Part shown: piece by piece, positions 7,720 to 14,891 of the stretch
Position numbering within the stretch: the first letter of the stretch is position 1
Layout of the letters: each line of letters begins with the position of its first letter
Assembly (NCBI GenBank): GCA_900765525.1
Contig: CAAFRY010000035.1
Location: 1 to 20,947 of the forward strand
Origin: an uncultured Blautia sp.
Lineage (GTDB): Bacteria; Bacillota; Clostridia; Lachnospirales; Lachnospiraceae
Reading direction: 5' to 3'
DNA length: 20,947 nt
Made by a program: the position numbers and the translations under genes
The notes under the pieces: model-generated
The model's database searches: none
The model's input: the letters and a program-made list of their open reading frames with translations, nothing else
What the model was told of the DNA's origin: nothing

Positions 7720-7747
7720 ATTATAGCATACTCCGCCAAAAAGGCAA
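7720..7747 (-). promoter_or_regulatory. Probable sigma-A promoter for the AAA-ATPase/nuclease gene
   Basis: On the minus strand TTGCCT (7747-7742), a 16-base spacer and a perfect TATAAT (7725-7720). It lies in the gap after the stop codon at 7793 and reads toward the gene at 7589. Confidence 0.6.
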
Positions 7748-7792
7748 AGCATTCCACCTCCCTTCTGCATTTTTCTCCTTATATGTTATCTT

Positions 7793-8722
7793 TCAATCTG
7801 GCCTGCAATCTTCACAGTAGGTCCCATATTCGTCTTGGCTGATAAGCGGCTCTGTCTCTTCCGAGATAACTGTGCCTCCATTCTGGCTGTCATAAATACA
7901 GCCGCAGTCTTTGCAGCGTTCAAAATTATCATCGAACAGACCAAAATATTCCTGCATGCAATAGATTACGTGCCATGCTTGATCTGGTGAAAGAGTGGGT
8001 ACATCCTTCATCTGGATATTGTCTGGATGAAATTTCCCCTGCAGAAAAGCATAAAACTGTTCTATATATCCTTCCTCTCCCAATTTTCTTACTAATTCTT
8101 CCCGGTCGCTCTTTCTTCCCAGTACTGTGTCTGCTATACCGGTATTTGTAACTTCTTGTATCTCTTTTACCGGGATGATTTCGAGGATTTCTTCAGGAAT
8201 CTTATATCTTCCTGCGGTCTCCTTTATTTTTTCTTTCAGTTCATTGTTCCCTGCAACAATCTGGCAAAGAAAAACGCACCCATTCCAGTCTTTCCATTCG
8301 TGCTCTAACTCTGAGGATAAAAAAATGTCCTCTTCCTGAAGCCTACTCCACTGACCTTCCGGTGCGAAAATCTGCATATCCCGAACATATTTCTCCTGAA
8401 TCACCAAGAAATATACTTCTTTTTCCTTTTTTCTAAGTCTTTCCTCCCATATTCTATCCCAGCCTCGCCAACGCCAATTTAAACATACGCTTTCCTTTCC
8501 ACGATAATGACACTCGTTGCAGTCAAACCCTTCCTCCGTCTGGAAACCTCTGCTACAATAAAAGCAGGTATGGGGAATGGCGGCAATCGCCATATCTCTC
8601 TCGCTTATCACCTGTTCTACTTTTGTGCGCAATTCATCCCTTTCCCTTTTCACGGCAGAAACTATATCTCCGGTTTTTTTCTTCCTTTTCATCATTTTTT
8701 CAACCATTCCGCTATTTTTCAT
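7793..8722 (-). CDS. Zinc-ribbon protein of unknown function, 309 aa, coupled to the upstream GNAT-like gene
   Basis: The N-terminus is basic (MKRKKK) and is followed by a likely coiled coil (about 18-46). A zinc-binding cluster then has Cys53, Cys56, Cys68 and Cys71. A second cluster at the C-terminus has Cys270, Cys273, Cys303 and Cys306. The region between is mixed alpha/beta with no motif that I know. The upstream gene's stop TAG overlaps a GGAGG site, and a second GGAGG lies 10 bases before this ATG. The two genes are 23 bases apart and should be co-translated. Paired zinc ribbons suggest nucleic-acid or protein binding. No membrane segment or signal peptide is seen. Confidence 0.75.
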   Translation of the reverse strand: MKNSGMVEKMMKRKKKTGDIVSAVKRERDELRTKVEQVISERDMAIAAIPHTCFYCSRGFQTEEGFDCNECHYRGKESVCLNWRWRGWDRIWEERLRKKEKEVYFLVIQEKYVRDMQIFAPEGQWSRLQEEDIFLSSELEHEWKDWNGCVFLCQIVAGNNELKEKIKETAGRYKIPEEILEIIPVKEIQEVTNTGIADTVLGRKSDREELVRKLGEEGYIEQFYAFLQGKFHPDNIQMKDVPTLSPDQAWHVIYCMQEYFGLFDDNFERCKDCGCIYDSQNGGTVISEETEPLISQDEYGTYCEDCRPD

Positions 8723-8745
8723 TTTACTATATCCTCCAAATCCTC

Positions 8746-11157
8746 CTATGCCGCTTGTATATAGATTTCTTCACTGATGTTGTTTATCAGCGTTTCTAAC
8801 TCCTGTTCCGGCATGTTCTGGCAGATTACCCGGCTGACCCTGGCATCTGTATAAAAATATCCTGTTTTGACTTCTTCTGGTTTCATAACAGCAAACTCAA
8901 TTACCTGGCTGTCTGCTTCATAGACTACGAGATCATTATACTGCCTGCCCTGTACTGCGAATTTTAATCCGTATTGTTCTGTTAATTTCCTTGCGGCAGT
9001 CAAAAAACATTCTTTTATAATTTCATTGTGCTTCGTATAATTGGGATGTACTTCAATATTATCAAGCACCAGGCATTTATACGGTTCGTTAACCCAGATT
9101 ACCGAGTTTGCTATTATCCGGTCCCGATAATAAACATTTAGAATCCCAAATCCCTTTTCCTCCGCATAGACCTTTGCTTTTTGGCTTCCAAAACTCATGC
9201 AGCAAACCGTAGCATCTCCTGCTGCCAGAAATTCCGGTGAACCTTTTGGCTCCACTACGATTTTAAAATCATGAATTTTTCTTATCGAAGAACTTTTCTC
9301 TAAGAGATTATAGAATTTTAAACTTTCCAGTACTTCGCCGCATTGTTCCCTTGTCATTTCACGGTTTAACACCGCAAATAACAGACCTTTTTTCAACAAA
9401 TTCTGATATAGCCTTTTGGCACTTCTGGTTCTTTGTTTTAATACTCTTTCCACATAATCCCCCACTTGGGGATAAGCAAGACTAATTTCCTGCGAAGCAA
9501 AAATACACGGATAATCGCCAATGATAAACTTCTTCAGCGTTTTCGCCCCGAATTTCCGGAAAATATCGGAAAATGAGACAAAGGGGTTGTACCGTCTCAT
9601 TCTCTCCACAAACTCTGAAATTTCCCTCTCCCGAGATGTCGGAAGCTTCAGCTGAGAACGGTACCTGTTTTCAACTTTCGTATACAGACGGTTGGCATAT
9701 GCCGTACACTCCTTGTCTCTCCGTATCAGGCTGCTGAACTCTTTTCTAAGTGTCTTTCGGTCAAAAGGTGTTCCCATTTCTTTTGCTAACCTGCATGCTT
9801 TCATGATAGACTCTATGCATTTCGACAGCCGCAGCGCCTGATTATAAGATTTTGTCAAAATGCGTTTTACTGCTCCGGCTGTTAAAATATGCTTTGCTTC
9901 TGTCAAGGTTAACACGCACAGGTTCCAATCGTGAAAATAATTTGGACTGTATGCTTTCCTACGGGACACAATCGTCTCAATACATTCTCTCGATTCTTTC
10001 CCCGGAAGAAGATAATAAATCTTGTTACACATCTGCCGAAAGCACTCCAAATCATCTACATCGCACGTTTCTTTCAGTTCCCCTTCCATTTCCAGGATAA
10101 AATACATCTTATCAACAAGATACTGATAGTATTGCCTTGTCAGGTAAGGGACTTTTCTAAGTGGGTGCGTGACCCCATAACGGTTAAAATAAAATACACT
10201 TGCATCCCTTTTTTCCCAAAATCCCATCTGCTGTCTCCAAAACCATCTTATCCCTGATAGCTGTTCTGGATGTCTTGTATGATACACTTCGCTCTCCGAA
10301 TAAAGGACCAAACATTTCCTGAATTTATTATAATAATATTGTTTATCCTTCTTCTCCTTTGAATAACCATAGCTTTCATATGTTTTTATAGTTTTTACAT
10401 ATCGTTCTTCACTGTCTCCGCTTGTGTCTGTAATCCGCATCGGCAATGCTTTTATTACTGCTATCGGAATACGTTCAGAAAACATGGCATAATAATCAAG
10501 CAATGCCTCTTTTATGCAGTTCAGCACAAAACGCTTATTTTTCTCATCATATAACTTTCTATCCGTATCATAGGCATAGAACCATTGAAACGCATAAGTA
10601 AGTAGTTCGTCCCTGTTATAATCTTTTGCCTGATCAATCCACAACTGAAATTCATCCTGCCAGCTTAAAAGCTTCCTGTAATCCACTGTAAACCTTACCT
10701 TATATGTTCCTTCTCCGTTCAGGTAATACTTGGACATCCACTGTTCATCCAGCACTTTCACTCCTCGATTCTTCCTTTTCTTTTCCCCTTGCAGTAATCG
10801 GTAAGAACTGCTCCGCATATGCGCTGAAAAAACAAGAGGCGTTCCCTGGGCGTCTGCTTCGGCGCCTGCGAAAAATGCTAATAGAAGTCTTTTAAGATAC
10901 GCTGGATTTGGGCAATTGATATCTGATATATAAATACACTCAGTTTCCGCTAAGTCCGGATTTCCATCACGGTACGCAGTAACATAACATACCAACCTCC
11001 CCTTTGAAAATCCTGCAATAGACAGATTGCCAAAATGCGGTTCTTGCATTTCCTCTTCAAATCCTGCCAGTCCTTGTGCTATTTCCTCCGGATAACTGCT
11101 TGCTTCTAATTGTGCAACTGCCGACAGATATTCTTTTCTAAATGATGTAAAATACAT
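8746..11157 (-). CDS. Large protein with GNAT-like domains at both ends, 803 aa
   Basis: Start at 11157 (MYFTSFRKEYL) is set by AGGAGG 6 bases upstream; a longer frame from 11304 would run through a terminator hairpin. Residues 1-150 have an N-acetyltransferase-like order: VAQLEASSYPEEI, a strand pair around 46-60, then IYISDINC and a helix (85-104). Residues about 630-760 look like a second such fold: GFGILNVYY, ANSVIW, LVLDNIEVHPNY and a following helix. The 480-residue centre is helical, basic and rich in Tyr and Arg, with no motif known to me. Acetyl-CoA binding is not proven, since a clear Q/R-x-x-G-x-G/A loop is absent in both. No signal peptide. It is the first gene of a two-gene unit with a zinc-ribbon partner. 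Confidence 0.75.
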   Translation of the reverse strand: MYFTSFRKEYLSAVAQLEASSYPEEIAQGLAGFEEEMQEPHFGNLSIAGFSKGRLVCYVTAYRDGNPDLAETECIYISDINCPNPAYLKRLLLAFFAGAEADAQGTPLVFSAHMRSSSYRLLQGEKKRKNRGVKVLDEQWMSKYYLNGEGTYKVRFTVDYRKLLSWQDEFQLWIDQAKDYNRDELLTYAFQWFYAYDTDRKLYDEKNKRFVLNCIKEALLDYYAMFSERIPIAVIKALPMRITDTSGDSEERYVKTIKTYESYGYSKEKKDKQYYYNKFRKCLVLYSESEVYHTRHPEQLSGIRWFWRQQMGFWEKRDASVFYFNRYGVTHPLRKVPYLTRQYYQYLVDKMYFILEMEGELKETCDVDDLECFRQMCNKIYYLLPGKESRECIETIVSRRKAYSPNYFHDWNLCVLTLTEAKHILTAGAVKRILTKSYNQALRLSKCIESIMKACRLAKEMGTPFDRKTLRKEFSSLIRRDKECTAYANRLYTKVENRYRSQLKLPTSREREISEFVERMRRYNPFVSFSDIFRKFGAKTLKKFIIGDYPCIFASQEISLAYPQVGDYVERVLKQRTRSAKRLYQNLLKKGLLFAVLNREMTREQCGEVLESLKFYNLLEKSSSIRKIHDFKIVVEPKGSPEFLAAGDATVCCMSFGSQKAKVYAEEKGFGILNVYYRDRIIANSVIWVNEPYKCLVLDNIEVHPNYTKHNEIIKECFLTAARKLTEQYGLKFAVQGRQYNDLVVYEADSQVIEFAVMKPEEVKTGYFYTDARVSRVICQNMPEQELETLINNISEEIYIQAA

Positions 11158-11158
11158 A

Positions 11159-11209
11159 TCATCCCTCCTTTGTTCTTTGTTCATTCCTTTTCCGTTTTTT
11201 AAGTGCCAC
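11159..11209 (-). CDS. Possible 16-aa leader peptide coupled to the GNAT-like gene
   Basis: A GTG at 11209 has a good AGGAGG site 6 bases upstream and opens a short, very basic frame (ALKKRKRNEQRTKEG). Its TGA stop ends one base before the ATG of the 803-aa gene, and it contains that gene's ribosome site. This layout would allow translational coupling. It could also be chance, since the sequence is purine rich. Confidence 0.35.
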   Translation of the reverse strand: MALKKRKRNEQRTKEG

Positions 11210-11234
11210 TCTTTTCCTCCTTTCTTTACACAAC

Positions 11235-11275
11235 AAAAAAAGACACTGCAAACCATAGTGATTCTTAGTGTCTTT
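11235..11275 (-). terminator. Intrinsic terminator in the leader of the GNAT-like gene
   Basis: On the minus strand AAGACACT (11274-11267) pairs with AGTGTCTT (11247-11240), followed by a run of Ts. It lies between the promoter at 11410-11438 and the gene start at 11157. Its stem is not related to the three TGATTATT-type hairpins. Confidence 0.75.
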
Positions 11276-11478
11276 CTCCATCTTATCATGCGCATTGCCT
11301 GCACATAAACAACCTTTCCTTACGGGTATTTCCCTACGGATATGACTTTAGAATTCCCAAAGCCTAAAGGTAACTGCCTGGATTGCTCCATGCCAAAAAT
11401 TTCACCTTTACCTTAGCATGGCTTTTTTTCCCTGTCAATACGGTTTTTCCCTTATGTCCCCTACTTCTATGCTTTCTT
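11276..11478 (-). promoter_or_regulatory. Intergenic leader with sigma-A promoter at 11410-11438
   Basis: On the minus strand TTGACA (11438-11433), a 17-base spacer and TAAGGT (11415-11410) form a promoter with a perfect -35 and a weak -10. The following leader holds a CTTTAG/CTAAAG stem (11346-11369) and a GGG/CCC hairpin before the terminator at 11235-11275. A plus-strand hairpin CCATGC/GCATGG followed by CTTTTTTT (about 11390-11428) overlaps the promoter spacer; no plus-strand gene uses it. No credible gene is seen in this gap. Confidence 0.5.
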
Positions 11479-11928
11479 TTATATCCCTATCCTATCGTCA
11501 TTTTTGTTCTTTTCTGTCAGGAGGTCTTCTATGTCCTCTTCTTCTAATGCCAGGGCTTTCTCTATATCCATTTCCTCAATCCTTGCAAAATTCCGTTCCA
11601 GTTCCTCCGGCGTTTCTTCCGGTTCTCTTTCGTTTTCATCCTCCATCACTTTTGCAAGGTCCCTCTCTATATCCATCTTTTCACAAGCATTTCCACAATT
11701 CGGGCATACTCTGTACTGCTCTGGAAATTCCATCCCACACTTGTCACAGATATAAATCCTCTGATTTTGCTTTCTAAGTACGGTCATACAAATTCCGGTA
11801 TACAAAATACTCAGAATAAGGATTCCTGCTCCCACCCCTTTACTGATAAAAACTCCTGCTAATGCCAATACCTGCAGCAGCATGGAACACAATGTTTTCC
11901 GTACATTCTCCGTATTTCTATGCTTCAT
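11479..11928 (-). CDS. Membrane-anchored zinc-ribbon protein, 149 aa
   Basis: Two hydrophobic helices (about 13-29 and 33-50) are separated by a tight Gly-rich turn. A classic zinc ribbon follows, CDKCGMEF and CPNCGN, with Cys61, Cys64, Cys75 and Cys78. The C-terminal half is strongly acidic and contains two similar segments, MDIERDLAKV and MDIEKALAL, suggesting a short internal repeat or coiled coil. The layout implies a hairpin in the membrane with the ribbon and acidic tail in the cytoplasm. GGGAGGG lies 8 bases before the ATG. It follows the signal peptidase gene by 19 bases and probably ends that operon. Function unknown. Confidence 0.7.
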   Translation of the reverse strand: MKHRNTENVRKTLCSMLLQVLALAGVFISKGVGAGILILSILYTGICMTVLRKQNQRIYICDKCGMEFPEQYRVCPNCGNACEKMDIERDLAKVMEDENEREPEETPEELERNFARIEEMDIEKALALEEEDIEDLLTEKNKNDDRIGI

Positions 11929-11947
11929 AATGTTTTCCCTCCCATAT

Positions 11948-12385
11948 TTATTGAAATAAAGTAAACACTACAGTACCTTTTATTGCCTCTTTCGCTATGC
12001 TCCCAAAACATCTGGAATCTACAGAATGTTCCCTGTTATCTCCCATCAGAAAATACATGCCTAATGGCACTTCCTGTTCCCCCCAAGTCTCTTTCTGGTC
12101 AATATTCTCCTGCGAAAGATAATCTTCATAGATAGACTCTCTGTCTCGTATTAAACGACCTTTTTCCATTGCAACGGCTGACCCGCCTTCTGCTACAATT
12201 CTCTTTATAATGCTGCCTCCCATTTCATTGGAATTTGCCACCACAATATCTCCTTTGTGCGGGACCTGCCAGCGGTCAACAATTACAAGATTTCCATCTT
12301 CCAAGGTTGGCCGCATAGAATTCCCCGAAACATATACGATAGTATAGCGGCTGCAAAAAAACAAAGTCACTATGACCGAAATCAA
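11948..12385 (-). CDS. lepB: Type I signal peptidase (S26 family)
   Basis: The protein cleaves signal peptides on the outer face of the membrane. All key motifs are present: SGNSMRPTL with nucleophile Ser23, the IIKRIVA segment with general-base Lys60, and GDNREHSVDSR (114-124). At about 145 residues it is a short Gram-positive type. The start is unclear. The only initiator-like codon is TTG at 12385, with no ribosome site at proper spacing, and it would truncate the membrane anchor. The open frame extends upstream to 12,463 and encodes a basic stretch (RTGTKKKRK) and the rest of the hydrophobic helix, but has no ATG or GTG. The gene overlaps or abuts the ParR-like gene and may be translated by coupling to it. 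Likely substrates are exported proteins of the element. Confidence 0.88.
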   Translation of the reverse strand: MISVIVTLFFCSRYTIVYVSGNSMRPTLEDGNLVIVDRWQVPHKGDIVVANSNEMGGSIIKRIVAEGGSAVAMEKGRLIRDRESIYEDYLSQENIDQKETWGEQEVPLGMYFLMGDNREHSVDSRCFGSIAKEAIKGTVVFTLFQ

Positions 12386-12425
12386 TACTGAAAGTAAAAT
12401 CTTCCTTTTCTTTTTTGTTCCCGTT

Positions 12426-12758
12426 CTATCCTTCCTTTCCCATTTTATCGTAATTGCGGCGCATCAATGCAATCTCCGCTTCGTCCATGCTGTAATGATC
12501 CATATCAATCCGAAGCAGCCTGCCTGTATTTTCTCTCGGTTCCTTTTCCTTGTCTGCTTCTCCGCTCCTATCTTTTACAGCTTTCTGTCCGATTACGTCT
12601 TGATGATTCTTTTCCTCTTCCAGATAGGCTAAAACTGCCTTTACAATAATCTTTGCTTTCCTTCTTCCCAACGTGTTCAGATAATCCCCGACAAGACGAT
12701 GCTCGGTATCATTTTCGTCCAATCCAATCGAAAACCGGTATGGATTCCGTTTTCCCAT
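12426..12758 (-). CDS. Putative ParR-like ribbon-helix-helix partition adaptor, 110 aa
   Basis: Residues 8-48 read as a short beta strand (YRFSIGL) followed by two helices (HRLVGDYLNTLG and AKIIVKAVLAYLEEE), the pattern of ribbon-helix-helix DNA-binding proteins. The C-terminal half is charged and probably disordered, ending in a short helix. The gene lies 12 bases after the ParM-like gene. In ParM systems the small downstream partner (ParR) binds the centromere and caps the filament, so the position supports that role. Direct homology to known ParR proteins is not evident by eye. GGGGAGAT precedes the ATG. Confidence 0.7.
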   Translation of the reverse strand: MGKRNPYRFSIGLDENDTEHRLVGDYLNTLGRRKAKIIVKAVLAYLEEEKNHQDVIGQKAVKDRSGEADKEKEPRENTGRLLRIDMDHYSMDEAEIALMRRNYDKMGKEG

Positions 12759-12770
12759 AAATATCTCCCC

Positions 12771-13706
12771 TTACTGTGCTTGATGGTCGATTAGGTACCT
12801 AATCTTATATCCTTTCGCATTTGCATGAATATCATCAATCACAAAGTATTCTCCCTGATAACGTTTCCATACCCCTTCCAGAATTTCCGCTAATACAATC
12901 GAACCGCCGCCCACAAAAATCGTGAGGGTCGTATGAAAATCTATTCCAATCTCCCTGAAGATTCCCAACAGTTCAATGACATGCTCCTTTGCAATTTCAA
13001 ACACATAGCCAATAATCTGTTCAGAGAAACGTGTCTTATCCCTTTTCAAGATATGGAAAATATCAACTTCATCCAGAAGAAGGTTGCATCTTCTGTTAAT
13101 GGAAGAACGTATTTTATTGTAAAGTGTTATCATTCCAAGCTCCAGAGAATCCGACTTATCCAGTTCCCCATACCGCAAAAGCAGATAATCAATGGTCATT
13201 CCTCCAAAATCCACAATGCATACTTTGTTATATTCATTCAAATTCATTTTTGAAGCAAGAGTCAGATATACTGCATAGCCTTGGATATTCATAACAACCT
13301 CAGTAAAGACCACGCTGTATTTTTTATCTTTATACCCAAAACTTACCGGAGTGTTATTTCTGAGAAAATAATCTTTAAATTTTGTTCTCAATGCCGCATA
13401 ATGCGCAGGCGGCAGCCCCACAAGTAATGTAACCTCAATCAATCCATTCTTTACTGGATACTTCTTTTCCCCGCCTGTATATAGTTCTCTTGCCAATGCA
13501 AGCAGCGCCAGAATATAGTAACGATCATCCACCGTTTTGTCATACATATATGCCAGACGGTTTACTGTTTCCATGTAATATTCTCCCTCGTAGAACAGTG
13601 CGTCTTCCATCCGCTCCGGCACATAGTCCAATTTCTTTAATCCTGCCTGTGTTACCATATTTTCCGTTTTAATTTTATCATTTCCTGTGTCTAATGCAAA
13701 AATCAT
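12771..13706 (-). CDS. ParM/StbA-like actin family segregation ATPase, 311 aa
   Basis: The protein has the ordered nucleotide-binding motifs of the actin/Hsp70 fold: phosphate-1 MIFALDTGNDKIKT (Asp6), a VGLPP segment (96-100), phosphate-2 VDFGGMTID (165-173), an adenosine-type motif FVGGGSIVL (264-272), and the C-terminal DDIHANAKGY found in Firmicute ParM-like proteins. It should form filaments that separate copies of the element when it is circular. The start at 13706 is set by AAGGAG 9 bases upstream and by the motif beginning at Met1; a longer frame from 13865 overlaps the preceding gene. The ParR-like gene follows by 12 bases. Confidence 0.85.
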   Translation of the reverse strand: MIFALDTGNDKIKTENMVTQAGLKKLDYVPERMEDALFYEGEYYMETVNRLAYMYDKTVDDRYYILALLALARELYTGGEKKYPVKNGLIEVTLLVGLPPAHYAALRTKFKDYFLRNNTPVSFGYKDKKYSVVFTEVVMNIQGYAVYLTLASKMNLNEYNKVCIVDFGGMTIDYLLLRYGELDKSDSLELGMITLYNKIRSSINRRCNLLLDEVDIFHILKRDKTRFSEQIIGYVFEIAKEHVIELLGIFREIGIDFHTTLTIFVGGGSIVLAEILEGVWKRYQGEYFVIDDIHANAKGYKIRYLIDHQAQ

Positions 13707-13767
13707 ATCTCCTAGCTCCTTCCCGGCAATGCCTGAATATCTTTCATTTTCTCTCCATTTTGTTTTT

Positions 13768-14322
13768 CTACTGTTCAAAATTTTCTTTGAAATGCTGCAG
13801 AAGGTCTCTGCTCTCTTTTTCATATCCCCACAAAACACTGCTGACAGCCTCAAATGCCTGTTCACGCCACCGGAAATATGTGGCCCGGTGAATCCTTGTC
13901 AATTTTGGAAAATGCGGTTCCAGCTTGTCCAAGATTTCCTCCACATTCTCCGCCTTGTAAGCAGACATATAACTGTAATACAAAACCCAGTAATAGCGTT
14001 CTCCCTGCGGATGGTATTTTCTTGTAAGATCCACCGCTTCATCAATCAGTTTCAGGAACTGATTGGACCGATTGATAATCTCAATTCTGGGTTTCAAACC
14101 AGATAAATCCTGGTCAATATTCATCCCCGCTTGGTACATACTATCAAGAAATTCATCCACATCCATCCCATATTCTGCTTGAAAATGGTGTCTGACCTGA
14201 TTGATCCGAATCTGCATATTCCATGAAACAGCCCTGTAAATCTTAAACAATGCGATAATATCATGGTATGAGGTATTTTCCCCGTTCTTGAATTCCTTTG
14301 TTATAACACCTGTTCTTCCCAT
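13768..14322 (-). CDS. Hypothetical protein with a possible C-terminal helix-turn-helix, 184 aa
   Basis: An almost fully helical, charged protein. Near the C-terminus (about 143-170) the segment LTRIHRATYFRWREQAFEAVSSVLWG resembles, in its TYFRWREQA core, the last helix-turn-helix of ArpU/sigma-like regulators. That is a visual resemblance only. A start at 14322 is well supported by AGGAGG 5 bases upstream. The gene lies 10 bases after the small membrane protein and 61 bases before the ParM-like gene, so it may regulate or assist the partition operon. Confidence 0.6.
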   Translation of the reverse strand: MGRTGVITKEFKNGENTSYHDIIALFKIYRAVSWNMQIRINQVRHHFQAEYGMDVDEFLDSMYQAGMNIDQDLSGLKPRIEIINRSNQFLKLIDEAVDLTRKYHPQGERYYWVLYYSYMSAYKAENVEEILDKLEPHFPKLTRIHRATYFRWREQAFEAVSSVLWGYEKESRDLLQHFKENFEQ

Positions 14323-14331
14323 ACTATCCTC

Positions 14332-14493
14332 CTATGCTTCCTTGTCTTTTTCGGGGATCTCATTTCCATTTTCCTCGATAATCTGTCTATCTCTAAAATC
14401 CTCTGACATCATATCTGCCCTCTTACCCACAAGAATGCAGCAGTACAGGAAAAACGTGTTAAGCAAACCTAAAATAACTACTATGAAAATCAT
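14332..14493 (-). CDS. Small single-span membrane protein, 53 aa
   Basis: A short frame with AGGAGG 7 bases before the ATG. It begins MIFIVVILGLLNTFFLYCC, a single hydrophobic helix (2-22), followed by a basic residue pair and an acidic cytoplasmic tail (MMSEDFRDRQIIEENG). Its TAG stop overlaps the ribosome site of the next gene, so translation is probably coupled. It is the gene nearest the chromosomal end of the element. No family recognised. Confidence 0.65.
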   Translation of the reverse strand: MIFIVVILGLLNTFFLYCCILVGKRADMMSEDFRDRQIIEENGNEIPEKDKEA

Positions 14494-14891
14494 AAACCAA
14501 CCTCCTGAAAATCAAAAAAGGAATACATTGCCTTTCACGGTCAATATAATCCTTCTGATAGTCACACTACACAAACATTTCATCTCTTATCTTTGGTTTA
14601 AGATGTTCACAGATTTTAGATCCATGTTCTTTTGAAACAGTCTTTATAATGGATACGCACATAAGAATTTTGTTTCTATCAATGGTTCGTTCCTATGTGG
14701 TATCCACTATCAGCAGTCATTCACCTCCTCGTACAGACCTTATAGAATAATTTTTAGGCTCCAAGCGCCATATAATATGTAGTAGGACTAGCAGCCGGAA
14801 TCCCATTATTATGTCTGCACTGGTTTAGTCTTTGGTTTACAAGTTTCATAAAAAGCATCCTATTCAACCGCTTTTTGTGGTAAAATAAAAG
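14494..14891. other. Non-coding terminal region of the element
   Basis: Roughly 400 bases without a credible gene. It holds an imperfect inverted repeat at 14651-14705, a copy of TTAGTCTT at 14825-14832 that recurs twice in the terminal hairpin, and a perfect AGGAGGTGA ribosome-like site near 14,722-14,730 that would start only a 13-codon frame. A weak minus-strand promoter candidate (TTGTGT, 17 bases, GATTAT, about 14,549-14,577) could serve the small membrane protein. The region is well placed to hold the partition centromere or recombinase binding sites. I see no clear array of direct repeats. Confidence 0.5.
14651..14705. repeat. Imperfect inverted repeat in the terminal region
   Basis: GGATACGCACATAAGAA (14651-14667) faces TTCCTATGTGGTATCC (14690-14705). 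The arms pair along 16 positions with one bulge and one mismatch, around a 22-base loop. There is no U-tract on either side, so a terminator is unlikely. A protein-binding site or RNA hairpin is possible. Confidence 0.5.

Noticed and set aside
11158..11304. N-terminal extension of the 803-aa GNAT-like protein
   Set aside because: It reads through the hairpin at 11235-11275 and lacks a ribosome site. AGGAGG with correct spacing marks Met at 11157.
13707..13865. N-terminal extension of the ParM-like protein
   Set aside because: It overlaps the preceding gene, and the phosphate-1 motif of the actin fold begins right at the shorter start.
14567..14662. 31-aa minus-strand frame (MCVSIIKTVSKEHG) in the element terminus
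   Set aside because: It has no ribosome site and starts within the inverted repeat.
14754..14858. 34-aa minus-strand frame (MLFMKLVNQRLNQ) in the element terminus
   Set aside because: The composition looks protein-like, but there is no ribosome site or promoter and no recognisable family. It could be a remnant of a longer gene.
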